A stretch of 64,000 nt of DNA from positions 1-64,000 of the forward strand of contig CAVRJA010000014.1 of assembly GCA_963721405.1 (NCBI GenBank), read 5' to 3'. Position numbers and translations under genes: made by a program. Of this stretch, positions 50,836-59,254 are shown in pieces. Origin of the DNA: JAFNAG01 sp963721405 (GTDB lineage: Bacteria; Acidobacteriota; UBA6911). The notes under the pieces are model-generated. The model was given only the letters and a program-made list of their open reading frames with translations, made no database searches and was not told the origin of the DNA. Positions within the stretch are counted from its first letter, which is position 1. Each line of letters opens with the position of its first letter.

Positions 50836-51146
50836 CAACCGGGAAGATAGCTGCGGAATAGGGGGGAGCTCCCAATCGTGGTTCGGGTCGGTCTTCCGGT
50901 GCATGGAACTCGCAGCGTCCGCCGACAGCCTACCGGGCGCGCGGGGATTTCAAGGGCGCAGCCCTCGGCGAGCTCTTTTCCGTATTCTCCGTGGTTCCTC
51001 GGTAGCTGTTTTGTTTTCGCACCCGGCCATATTGAGAGCATCTTCTCATCGTGCTAGAGTGGCGGACATCTATGCGCAATCGAGAGGATTGACGCAGTGG
51101 TGTTGAGATGGGCCGATAGACCGGTGCCCCGGAATGCGAGGAGTCA
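50836..51146. other. Intergenic region
   Basis: About 310 bases after the abiEii relic with no supported gene. Confidence 0.35.
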
Positions 51147-52637
51147 ATGCAATCATCGAAACCGAGTTACACCGCACTGACGCACCAGGTGGTGCGCGAA
51201 TCGCGCGAACCGTTGCCCTTCGCTGAAATCATGCGGCGGGTCGATACGCTTGCACCGATTACGACCGGGAATCCGAAGGGGACGATTCGCAGCGCGATCA
51301 GCCAGAGCCGCCTGATCGTAAATACAGGTGATGGACGCTACGGATGGAAATACCGCGTCATCAACAATTCCGTGCTTCGTCTCACGCTTTCAGAATCGGA
51401 TTGCCGGGGCGAGGCGATTGAATACCCCGGAGAACTGCGCGATGCGCTCTATCCCGCTTTCTTCGCCAGTCAAAAATACGGCGACCGCGAGCCAGTCCTC
51501 TTTAAATTGCCGGATGGCACGATCGTTCGCCTCCCGCTCGACCATTTGGGTGAGGCGCGCTGCTGGGGGACTCGCGGTACTCCGGAATTCTGGGCATGGT
51601 TTAAATCGCTGCGCGCCAGGCCGGGTGACGCGCTGATCGTGCACGTGCTGGATGGCGAAGCGCGTTTGTACGCCGTCGAGTTTCAGCGGCAGGTGGAGCG
51701 CGATGAGGCGGCGATTGCCGCGCACAATCGGCAAATCGTCGATGCCGCGCTCGAGCTCTTTCGAAGGTCGGCGCGGGGCGTCACTGATTGGGATATGAGT
51801 TCGCATTTGCTCGCCATTGGACTCTACAGAGATCCCGTGCCCCCCGAACCGCTGAAAAAGATCTGGACGCCCGATTTATGGAAACCGGAACTGGCGAAAA
51901 AGCCCGTGCTCGGCGGCTGGGTGTACGCCGGACGCGACGATTCTGACCTGATGATCGATAGTTTAATGATGCAATTGCGCGATCAGACGCCGCCACCGAA
52001 AAGGAAACGAGAGCCGGCGTCCGTTGCCGGAATCACAACGTCCACTTCGATTTATCAGCTCAAAGTTACGCTGCGTGACAGTCATCCGGCGATTTGGCGC
52101 CGGATTCAAGTCGCCGACACCATTCTGCTGCCTCATTTGCACGGCATCCTGCAGTTGGCGATGGGTTGGACGAATTCGCATTTGCATTTGTTCCAGGCTG
52201 CGAAAATGACCTACGCCGAGCCGTCGCCGGATGATTTCGATCCCGTCATCGACTACCGCTCCGTTCGTTTGAATCAAATTGCGCCGGCGGTCAAAAAATG
52301 TTTCGTCTACCTCTACGATTTTGGCGATAGTTGGGAACATGACGTCGTTGTCGAGGAAATCCTGCGGGCCGAAAAGGGCACGCGCTACCCGCGCTGTTTG
52401 GACGGCCAGCGCGCTTGTCCGCCGGAAGATGTCGGCGGGGTGTGGGGCTACGCTGATTTTGTGAAGGCGATTCGCAATCCCCGGAATCCCGAACACGCAG
52501 AAATACTTGCTTGGGTGGGCGGCGCATTCGATCCTGATAGGTTCGATTTGCGGGGCGTCAATGGAATGCTGCAAATTTTCCAATCGCTCTTAAGCGCCAA
52601 GCAAGAATTGAATGAGAGCTCCATGACTAAGCTATGA
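51147..52637 (+). CDS. IS1096 passenger TnpR/pRiA4b ORF-3-like protein
   Basis: 496 residues. The C-terminal half (SIYQLKVTLRDSHPAIWRRI; LLPHLHGILQLAMGWTNSHL; FVYLYDFGDSWEHDVVVEEI; YPRCLDGQRACPPEDVGGVWGY) is a clear plasmid pRiA4b ORF-3-like domain, often called IS1096 passenger TnpR family, about residues 310-480. The N-terminal 75 residues look like a HARE-type winged helix (YTALTHQVVRESREPLPFAE). The middle is unassigned. ORF-3-like proteins accompany mobile DNA and their biochemical role is unclear. The downstream SEC-C gene starts 14 bases later, forming a likely operon. Confidence 0.75.
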   Translation: MQSSKPSYTALTHQVVRESREPLPFAEIMRRVDTLAPITTGNPKGTIRSAISQSRLIVNTGDGRYGWKYRVINNSVLRLTLSESDCRGEAIEYPGELRDALYPAFFASQKYGDREPVLFKLPDGTIVRLPLDHLGEARCWGTRGTPEFWAWFKSLRARPGDALIVHVLDGEARLYAVEFQRQVERDEAAIAAHNRQIVDAALELFRRSARGVTDWDMSSHLLAIGLYRDPVPPEPLKKIWTPDLWKPELAKKPVLGGWVYAGRDDSDLMIDSLMMQLRDQTPPPKRKREPASVAGITTSTSIYQLKVTLRDSHPAIWRRIQVADTILLPHLHGILQLAMGWTNSHLHLFQAAKMTYAEPSPDDFDPVIDYRSVRLNQIAPAVKKCFVYLYDFGDSWEHDVVVEEILRAEKGTRYPRCLDGQRACPPEDVGGVWGYADFVKAIRNPRNPEHAEILAWVGGAFDPDRFDLRGVNGMLQIFQSLLSAKQELNESSMTKL

Positions 52638-52650
52638 AGGAACACGAAGA

Positions 52651-53901
52651 ATGAGAGTATCCCGAACAAATTCCCCTCGGTATCCGATCGGCACGTTGCT
52701 GGCTTATGGGTCTGACAATACTCGTGCAACCAAGCTCGTGGCCGCCGTATTCAATCGTCCGGGACACGGGGAACCGGACGCGCTTCATCGCTGGTTCGTC
52801 GACACCGGCGATGTTCGCAACGAGCCTACCATTGCCGGCGAAGTGGCTGCTTTTTTCAAACTGTACGGCGTAAAGGAAACAGCAGTCGCCGATCGCATCA
52901 TGGGTTGTCCGCACGAGGAAGGCGTGGACTATCCGATGGGCCGGACATGTCCGCACTGCCCGTTCTGGGCGAGCATCGACCGTTTCACTCACGAGCCGGT
53001 GGTTCCTCCGGCCCCCACACGATCGCCGGAAGAAATCCTGACGGAATTGTCAACGGAAAGAGGGAAACAGCCTCTGGCAGCTCTGGAGAGCGCCGACGCT
53101 CATAGCGCAGCACTGGTCGAACCGTTGCTTCGGGCAATCGAGCGCGCCCTGGCAGACCCGGCCGGGCTGCCGGAAGGTGAGAGCATGCTCTTCAGCTATG
53201 CCACCTATCTGCTCGCGAAATGGCGCGAGACGCGTGCATATCCGCTCATCATTCGCTGGCTTTCGCTGCCGGGTGAGAACGCCTTTGAGATTGGCGGAGA
53301 TACGGTCACACAGGACGGGGGCAGAATTCTCGCATCGACCTTTGATGGCGACTTCGAACCCATCAAGTCGCTCATCCTAAACCGCCAGGCGAATGAATAC
53401 TGCCGCGGGCAGGCCGTGGAAGCGATGGCGCTGCTGGCTGCCTGGTGCGAAGTGCCGCGCGAGATCGTGGAAGCGTATTTTCTTTGGCTGGCACGCGAAG
53501 GCCTCGAGCGAGATTTCAGCCATGTGTGGGGCAATCTCGCCTCGTCCGCTGTGGACATTGAAGCGCTGCAGGTTTTCCCCGAACTGCGGCGCGCCTATGA
53601 CGAAGGGTTGATCGAGCCGGGATTCATGACACAATCTACATTGGACGAAGTGGAAGCCGGGCCGCGTGGCAAATGGATCGAGCGCCATCGCTCATCGTAT
53701 CCGCCCATTTCGGATGTGGCCGAGGCAACCTCCTGGTGGCAATGTTTTTCCAAACCGGATCTCAAAACGACCGCGCGCGAACTCGGCGATCAGGAGCGCG
53801 AACCCGCGAATCTCCAAACAAGGCAAAGCCAGAAGACCGGCCGAAACGATCCCTGTCCCTGCGGCAGCGGCAAGAAATACAAGAAATGCTGTGGAGCATA
53901 G
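52651..53901 (+). CDS. DUF1186-like protein with C-terminal SEC-C motif
   Basis: 416 residues. The C-terminus is RNDPCPCGSGKKYKKCCGA, the SEC-C zinc motif. The middle (ALESADAHSAALVEPLLRAIERAL...; EVPREIVEAYFLWLAREGLE) is a helical-repeat region like DUF1186. The N-terminal part has a Cys/His group (MGCPHEEGVDYPMGRTCPHC), a second candidate metal site. SEC-C motifs bind zinc and mediate protein or RNA contacts in many settings. It directly follows the ORF-3-like gene. No start conflict: ATG 52651 follows the GAAGAATG context. Confidence 0.75.
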   Translation: MRVSRTNSPRYPIGTLLAYGSDNTRATKLVAAVFNRPGHGEPDALHRWFVDTGDVRNEPTIAGEVAAFFKLYGVKETAVADRIMGCPHEEGVDYPMGRTCPHCPFWASIDRFTHEPVVPPAPTRSPEEILTELSTERGKQPLAALESADAHSAALVEPLLRAIERALADPAGLPEGESMLFSYATYLLAKWRETRAYPLIIRWLSLPGENAFEIGGDTVTQDGGRILASTFDGDFEPIKSLILNRQANEYCRGQAVEAMALLAAWCEVPREIVEAYFLWLAREGLERDFSHVWGNLASSAVDIEALQVFPELRRAYDEGLIEPGFMTQSTLDEVEAGPRGKWIERHRSSYPPISDVAEATSWWQCFSKPDLKTTARELGDQEREPANLQTRQSQKTGRNDPCPCGSGKKYKKCCGA

Positions 53902-54126
53902 AAACGTTGTCAGGCTGGGCCGGACGCGGGTGCTTGATGATTGACTCTCACTTCCGTTTGCGCTCGTGATGGGGGTCCTTCAGCGGAAATCCGTGACAAT
54001 AGCGCGCGTGCTCGGCGTCAAGAGTCATCAGCCCGGAGTATGGAGCGCGCGATTCTCGTGCTCAGGGCGTCTTCGCGATGCCTGAGTCCAGGTGCCCGCT
54101 GATGTTGTCATGGCAGAAATCCCAAA

Positions 54127-54148
54127 CCGCCTCACAACAGCCCCACTG
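54127..54148. repeat. 11-bp tandem repeat pair at a deleted fifth junction
   Basis: CCGCCTCACAA and CAGCCCCACTG. The next 78 bases resemble the bases after 42860 (left of junction 3), up to TTTGTC at about 54220, where gene 2 sequence begins. This is the right end of a unit with its tRNA fragment deleted. Confidence 0.55.
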
Positions 54149-54223
54149 AATCAGCACCGACGTGATGAGGCGGCGAAACTTATAATATTTCAGTCAGTTA
54201 TTGCTGAATCTAAGTCCTCCTTT

Positions 54224-54330
54224 GTCCAGGGCCAAGGCGAGCGTGCCGCCCCAGAGGACTCCTAAAGCAATATGCTCCACTTAAGGGCGTCATCATCACG
54301 CCGGCGGCCGGCATGCCACCACAGCCCAGG
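54224..54330 (+). pseudogene. Relic of the 5' part of gene 2, fifth module
   Basis: Bases here match the start of the intact gene 2: CAGGGCCAAGGCGAGCGTGC parallels the LIQGQGEH codons. AAGCAATATGCTCCACTTAA parallels KQYAPLE, and the following bases parallel GVITTPAAG. The alignment needs small gaps and is out of frame. Everything before it (tRNA fragment, leader, parA and the first codons of gene 2) is missing, and the rest is lost after about 54330. Confidence 0.75.
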
Positions 54331-54446
54331 CCGCAACTGCGGGAGCGCAGGCAATTCGGTACGACGTAAGTGCGGTCAATCAATTGAGGAGTGTCCGTCA
54401 GTATGGTAAAGTGTTTGAGGTCAAATCTTGAATTGTCGAGACAAAT

Positions 54447-54710
54447 ATGCAAGTCACTGTTCGATTACCTGACAATATAGCGCGGCAGCTCAGCCAGGTG
54501 CCTGGCGATATTCCGCGTCGCATCCTGGAAGCAGTGGCCATCGAAGGCTATCGCTCCGAGCAGCTTTCACGCGGACAGGTGAGCGAATTGCTGGAACTGA
54601 ATTACTGGGAAACCGAAGCATTCCTCAAGAAGCACGGGGCCTACCTGCATTATTCCAAGGAAGACCTGGAACAAGATGCCAGCGCCAATGAAAAGGTCCT
54701 GGGCCTGTGA
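54447..54710 (+). CDS. UPF0175-type antitoxin
   Basis: 87 residues: MQVTVRLPDNIARQLSQVPG, then ILEAVAIEGYRSEQLSRGQV, SELLELNYWETEAFLKKHGA and a C-terminal tail. This is the UPF0175 family, small HTH-like proteins that pair with PIN-like toxins. The last codons overlap the start of the DUF3368 gene (GTG 54707). Expected role: antitoxin and operon repressor. Confidence 0.82.
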   Translation: MQVTVRLPDNIARQLSQVPGDIPRRILEAVAIEGYRSEQLSRGQVSELLELNYWETEAFLKKHGAYLHYSKEDLEQDASANEKVLGL

Positions 54711-55234
54711 GTGTCGTCGTCGCCGATACCAGCCCACTCAATTATCTCGTGCAATGCGGAGCAATCGAGGTGCTGCCACAACTCTATGGCGTCGTGGTCA
54801 TCCCACGAGCAGTTTTCGATGAGTTGAGCGAGAAAGGTGCGCCTGAGGCCGTTCGCATCTGGCTCAATCCGCCTCCTGTATGGATTTCAATCCGATCCGC
54901 GGGTGCCATTGATGAGTGCTTGGTATTGGGCCGGGGCGAAGCAGAAGCCATCTGTCTGGCGCAAGAAATTCACGCTGATGAAATATTATTGGATGAGCGC
55001 CGTGCGCGAAAGGCTGCACTGGAGCGCGGTCTAATCGTGACCGGCACGCTGGGCGTGCTGGAAGCCGCCGCAAAGCGTCATCTGCTTCATCTCCCTGAAG
55101 TGATTGAGAAACTCGAACGGACCAACTTCCGTATTGATCCAGCGCTCGTGCAAGAAGCCTTGAAGAGAGACGCCCAGCGCCTGGAACAGGAACAAAATCC
55201 TGAGAGAAACCGCGACCGCGGAATCGAGCGGTAA
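54707..55234 (+). CDS. DUF3368 PIN-like toxin
   Basis: 175 residues starting GTG 54707 within the antitoxin's end. MSVVVADTSPLNYLVQCGAI carries the first PIN Asp, VVIPRAVFDELSEKGAPEAV the Glu region, and ILLDERRARKAALERGLIVTG the third acid. DUF3368 proteins are VapC-like PIN nucleases paired with UPF0175. The C-terminal extension (residues 130-175) is rich in charged residues, ending LEQEQNPERNRDRGIER. The pair is complete and probably active, which would stabilise the right part of unit 3. Confidence 0.82.
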   Translation: MSVVVADTSPLNYLVQCGAIEVLPQLYGVVVIPRAVFDELSEKGAPEAVRIWLNPPPVWISIRSAGAIDECLVLGRGEAEAICLAQEIHADEILLDERRARKAALERGLIVTGTLGVLEAAAKRHLLHLPEVIEKLERTNFRIDPALVQEALKRDAQRLEQEQNPERNRDRGIER

Positions 55235-55439
55235 ATTCACTCGCTTTGGGTCGAATAAAATCCGGGACGGTATAGCACAGCTTCCACAGTGCAGTCGTCC
55301 TGAATCCTCCTCTCGATCATCAGGCCGAACCTGTCCGCGTCCGTGCCACCTGTATAGCGTGAGGGATGGAAGCATCAACGCGAAAACCTTGTTTTGGAGA
55401 TTCTCGGAGCGACTCCTCTGACGCACACATTCTGGCGAA

Positions 55440-55512
55440 GGACAGGCGGATTGCAGCACCCTCGCCCCAAAGAAAATCCAGCGTTCCAGACACTCTTCTT
55501 TCACCGACCGCG
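55440..55512 (-). pseudogene. Small transposase relic
   Basis: The reverse strand encodes RSVKEECLERWIFFGARVLQ, the same segment as in the C-terminal half of the DDE transposase at 19320. The similarity starts next to the codon at which the two other transposase copies are broken by RIT ends, but no RIT sequence is attached here. It fades after about 25 codons. Confidence 0.5.
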
Positions 55513-55630
55513 TGGATCATTCGAGATTCGGAATTTGGGGTGGCTCTCGCTATGGTGCCAATCCCGAAGATCGAGGGATTCGATTAAAAGTAAGCTGTGG
55601 ATGGTGCTGACGCTGCAGAAAATGTCGACA

Positions 55631-55652
55631 CAGCCCCACAACAGCCCCACCA
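55631..55652. repeat. 11-bp tandem repeat pair, left of junction 4
   Basis: CAGCCCCACAA and CAGCCCCACCA, 296 bases left of the tRNA fragment at 55948. The 300 bases between are AT-rich and parallel the same interval at junction 3 (for instance GAACATGGG... and AGCAAAAATC). Confidence 0.55.
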
Positions 55653-55947
55653 ATCAATGCGTCGCTCACAGAACCCAGGATAACTCCTTAATCTTTAATC
55701 ACTAATGACCATGCCTAAATCGGGCATTGGGTTTTTTCCAGTGTCGCTGACCAATCACTTTTTTGGTTGGTTAGATCGCCCTGATCGTTAACATGCAAGT
55801 TTAATTATTACAATTACTTGCACATATTATCCCGTATGTCCACATTTTCGAACATGGGATTTTGGGTTTGAAAAGTAGCAAAAATCTAGTTTGATTTGGT
55901 GCTCGAAGCGCCAATATATGTGCTTTGTTATGAATGATTTATAGGTT

Positions 55948-55992
55948 TGGTAGCGACGGGTGGAATCGAACCACCGACCTTGGGGTTATGAA
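55948..55992 (-). repeat. tRNA-Met(CAT) 3' fragment, attachment-site repeat 4
   Basis: Identical to the other three fragments from the CCA end through the anticodon (TTCAT), then different: GGCCT-AAAC-GGCC follows on the plus strand where the others have CCCTAAAG. So the shared core ends at the anticodon loop here. This narrows the strand-exchange region to the T-arm/anticodon half. Confidence 0.88.
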
Positions 55993-56098
55993 GGCCTAAA
56001 CGGCCTCAACCACATACCAGCACGTACCACAAATACCAACAAAATCACGCCTCAACACGTCGCGGTTTAGGACGGCGTCTGCTCCTTTTGGCAGCAGA

Positions 56099-56120
56099 AC
56101 CGTTGCACAACCGTTGCACT
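56099..56120. repeat. 11-bp tandem repeat pair in the unit 4 leader
   Basis: ACCGTTGCACA and ACCGTTGCACT, 107 bases right of the tRNA fragment. Position and repeat length match the CAGCCCCAC pairs of units 1-3 but the sequence differs, resembling the pair at 14525 (ACCGTTACACC). A different integrase specificity is possible. Confidence 0.55.
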
Positions 56121-56171
56121 TTTTCTGCCTGTGGCTTGTCTGCACACAACCAAAGGAGGTGCTAAGTCATT

Positions 56172-56978
56172 ATGGCACATGTCTTTGCCTTGGCAAACGC
56201 AAAAGGAGGCTGCGGCAAAACCACTGTGGCCCTCAATCTCGCCGTCTGTTTTGCAAAAGCCGGCTATCGGACGCTCGCGATCGATCTGGATCAGCAAGGC
56301 AACCTCAGCGCCGGACTGGGCGTGAACTTGAACGAACTGAGCGCCACTGCCCATCGCTTGCTCATAAGAGAGGTGCCGGAGATCCGCCGGTATCTGATAG
56401 AAATCCGCCCGCAGCTCCATCTGCTGCCGAACTCTATCGACATCGAAGCCGACGATCTCCTCGAAGCGAAAAAGGTCAATCGGGAGGTGCTCCTTCGCCG
56501 GCAGCTAAAGCCGGTTCTACCCGACTTCGATGTCATTCTGATCGATACGCCTCCCGCCATGCGGGCGGCAACCGTAAACGCCCTTGTCGTCGCCGACAAC
56601 ATAGTCATACCGATCGACAGCAGTAGCTTTGCCCTGCTCGGCATGAATCAGCTCCTTAAAACGATCGCTGCCATCAGCGAGACTCACAATCCTGCGTTGA
56701 AGATTCTCGTGCTCACAACCCTTTTTAGCCGTCGCCAAAATTTGGATCGGGAGATCCGACAGAAAGTCTTGGAATTCTTCGGCGCCAGCCTGGTGCTTGA
56801 ATCTGTGATCCATCGCTACGTCGGTGTCGCCGAAGCCACGGCCATGAGGAAAGGGGTCTTGGAAAACTCCACGACAAGCCCTGCCACTTTTGATTTCATG
56901 AAATTGTTTAGCGAATTGGAAAAGGAAATGAAACATGAACAAACGAGACAGAGAACAGCTGCGAGCCTCCATCGCTAA
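56172..56978 (+). CDS. parA: ParA-family partition ATPase, unit 4 (intact, diverged)
   Basis: 268 residues, the most divergent of the four copies yet the same length and motifs: NAKGGCGKTT (residues 9-18), AIDLDQQGNLS, LIDTPPAM and PIDSSSFALLG. Codon choices differ widely from units 1-3 although the protein is close, so this module separated earlier. The leader is shorter (224 bases from tRNA fragment to ATG, compared with about 290) and lacks the nested palindromes. Its end overlaps gene 2 by 44 bases. Confidence 0.93.
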   Translation: MAHVFALANAKGGCGKTTVALNLAVCFAKAGYRTLAIDLDQQGNLSAGLGVNLNELSATAHRLLIREVPEIRRYLIEIRPQLHLLPNSIDIEADDLLEAKKVNREVLLRRQLKPVLPDFDVILIDTPPAMRAATVNALVVADNIVIPIDSSSFALLGMNQLLKTIAAISETHNPALKILVLTTLFSRRQNLDREIRQKVLEFFGASLVLESVIHRYVGVAEATAMRKGVLENSTTSPATFDFMKLFSELEKEMKHEQTRQRTAASLHR

Positions 56979-58089
56979 AGATCTGGTTCAAGGTCAGGGA
57001 GAGAACTCAGCTACCAGGGAGCTTCTCCGGCAGTATGCTCCCCTACAGGGAGTGATTACTCAACTGAATTCACGGAACTCGGTTCCTTCCGGAATTCCCC
57101 AGTCTGTGGAAAACAGCATGGCACCACGTGCCACCGTGGCACGAGATGACGATCCTGCATGGCACGGTGCCACCGTGGCACAGCATGCTACCCCAGCACC
57201 AGGTGCCACCCTGGCACGATATGCCGTGGTGAAAGGAGAATTACGGGTACCAAATACGATCAACTTCAGCATTTTCCCGACCCTCGATCCGTTCGCGAAG
57301 GCGGTCTACTATCAACTCTTTCTGCTGTCGCACGGCTTCCGGAAGGATACCTGTCTTGTGGGCCTTGCAAAGCTGGCAAAGTCGGTCCTCATGTCACAGC
57401 GAAAGGTCCAAAACACAATCACTTACCTTGAAAATCGCGGACTGATAAAAAGGCTTGAATCCAGACTTGGCGGCCAGTCGCGAGGCAACCTTTACCAGGT
57501 ACTGGTGCCTGCCGCCTGCGTAGCACCAGATGCCACCGAGGCACAGGGGGCCACCCTGGCACAAGGTGCCAACAATAAAGAAAAACTTGATGATGAATTA
57601 AAAATAAAATCATCATCAAAGGGCACATTAGCCATCATATCTGCCAGCGGCGCGACAAAGCACCACAAGAGCGCGGCTGCGCCGCCAGAGAAACAGCCTC
57701 CTGACTGCGGTGATCTCGCGCTCGTTCGAGCCGCCTACGAAAAGGCAACCGGTAACAGGTGGAGCAAATCGGATACCGAAGCCTACCAGACAAACGACCT
57801 CAAGGCGATTCCGACCAGCAAGATAATCTCGGTTCTCGAAACCCTCTCCCAGAGAGCGCCGGCAAGGATCAACAGTTTCAATTATTTCGTCAAGGAGATC
57901 ATGGCAACCCCTGATCCGCGCAATCGTGCCTGGCGCAAGAAAGAGCTCGAGAGGATAGTGGGGAGGATCCGAGACAGGTACGTCGGCGCCGGCTGTTCCG
58001 CCATCGATTTTCTCGAGGATGTGAAATGCGCTTGCGCCCAAGAGGACGTGGAGTTTGACAATGATCTCTACAATCAATTGGTGGGCTGA
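56935..58089 (+). CDS. ParA-linked winged-helix DNA-binding protein, unit 4 (intact)
   Basis: 384 residues. Same order as in unit 2: basic N-terminal helix (MNKRDREQLRASIAKDLVQG), linker with repeats, winged-helix core (INFSIFPTLDPFAKAVYYQL...AKLAKSVLMSQRKVQ), a second linker, and a C-terminal domain ending FDNDLYNQLVG. The winged helix and the C-terminal domain are conserved, while the linkers differ in amino acids; the palindromic DNA repeats in the linkers are nevertheless kept. This is consistent with a DNA-level function for the repeats. Confidence 0.82.
   Translation: MNKRDREQLRASIAKDLVQGQGENSATRELLRQYAPLQGVITQLNSRNSVPSGIPQSVENSMAPRATVARDDDPAWHGATVAQHATPAPGATLARYAVVKGELRVPNTINFSIFPTLDPFAKAVYYQLFLLSHGFRKDTCLVGLAKLAKSVLMSQRKVQNTITYLENRGLIKRLESRLGGQSRGNLYQVLVPAACVAPDATEAQGATLAQGANNKEKLDDELKIKSSSKGTLAIISASGATKHHKSAAAPPEKQPPDCGDLALVRAAYEKATGNRWSKSDTEAYQTNDLKAIPTSKIISVLETLSQRAPARINSFNYFVKEIMATPDPRNRAWRKKELERIVGRIRDRYVGAGCSAIDFLEDVKCACAQEDVEFDNDLYNQLVG
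57117..57579. repeat. Intragenic palindromic iterons, unit 4
   Basis: Cluster A has TGCCACCGTGGCA at 57129 and 57168 (both perfect), then 57186, 57204 and 57222 at 18-base steps. Cluster B starts at 57513, 57531, 57549 and 57567, also at 18-base steps. The 39-base gap between the first two repeats of cluster A is the same as in units 1, 2 and 3. Confidence 0.78.
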
Positions 58090-58765
58090 TGCGGATTTCG
58101 CGGCTTCTGTCGCCTTGTGTGCCGGCAGGCCGTCAGTTGGAATATGAAGCAAGGGAATTCTCGCAGGTGGCCCGAGAATGACATACTCGCGCACGTCCGA
58201 ATACCGTGATCAAATGGCGTCAGTCAGCGCCGAGCCTCGCTGATCACAGTCTTCGGCCTTGCGGGTTTGCTCGCATTGAGGGCACTTGAATGCGGCCGGC
58301 TCTCGGCAACGTCGGGCAACCCCGCGAGGACGCTCGGGTGGCTTACGTGGGCCTCGAATACAAATTCGGTCCAGTAATCCGGCAAGGGCCGTATTTCACA
58401 GGGCGCTCGTAAGCGGCGATCCGGGCCGGTGCTTCCGGTAGGTTCCTGAGAGAGTGCCACTCGGGCTTCCGGGGTACAGCAGAATATACTGTGCAGTGAA
58501 GACGACGCGCTCGGTTGCAGACGGCAAGGGCGAATGGAAGGACGCGCGCACACAGTAGCTCTCCTCTGCGACCTTTCCAATAAAGGTCGATGAAGCGATG
58601 GCTCCTGCGAAGGCAACGACGTCAGGAATTCGGCAACTCCAAGGCCCGGTCCACAAGTCGACCGGCTGCATAATTAACAGGCCCCGATCTTGCAAAAAGC
58701 TCTTCGTGCTACCCCTGTAGGATTCACCGCGGCCCCATCTTCGGTCCAATATAGGACGGCCAGCA
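58090..58765. other. Region without a supported gene
   Basis: About 675 bases. A minus-strand open frame (59004-58396) overlaps the next gene in a different frame and has no domain or start signal. I see no repeat or RNA structure to report. Confidence 0.35.
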
Positions 58766-59089
58766 TTACTGTTCCCGGATCTTCCCAGTCGAGAGACGCG
58801 AACTAATGACGGCGGATGGATCAATGTCCCGATCCAGCCCGCCGCCGCAGATAGATGCCTGCAGATCAAGCAAATCATCGAGAGCAACGACCAGGCCGTA
58901 GACAATCTCGGGAGTGATCCAATTCTTCTTGGCCACTTGCGCGATCGAATCCAGAATCTCGGCGCTGTTGCGGCAGGCTCCGAGATCCACTTCATAGTCG
59001 ACAAAGGCGCCGCTCATCTGAGTGCCCTCAAGCCGCAAGACCGATGCCTTCGAGTCATAGTGCCAGCCACCACGATACGTTTTATGCAT
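58766..59089 (-). CDS. Conserved hypothetical protein, unit 4
   Basis: 107 residues. The core SAEILDSIAQVAKKNWITPE followed by IVYGLVVALDDLLDLQASIC resembles a small family in which a helix precedes a W-x-T/S-P-E motif and a C-terminal ALDD-x3-L-x2-Q motif. The conserved Trp and Cys are present, but no function is known. It is a single gene on the minus strand, between the module and the AbiE genes. Confidence 0.55.
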   Translation of the reverse strand: MHKTYRGGWHYDSKASVLRLEGTQMSGAFVDYEVDLGACRNSAEILDSIAQVAKKNWITPEIVYGLVVALDDLLDLQASICGGGLDRDIDPSAVISSRLSTGKIREQ

Positions 59090-59254
59090 ATTCCGTTCCT
59101 CGTATTTGGGTGCTACTCATTGCGTCCACAATCGCGCAGTCTTCTGCCATCAAGCCTGATTGCGACGACCTGCCCGATCCTCGCACCGGTAATTTTTATG
59201 GAGTTCCATCCTAGCGCCCCATTGATTCGATCTTGCTCCTCGGCCTCAATGCTC

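Noticed and set aside
58396..59004. 202-residue minus-strand frame
   Set aside because: It overlaps the better supported 58766-59089 gene in another frame and shows no domain or ribosome site.
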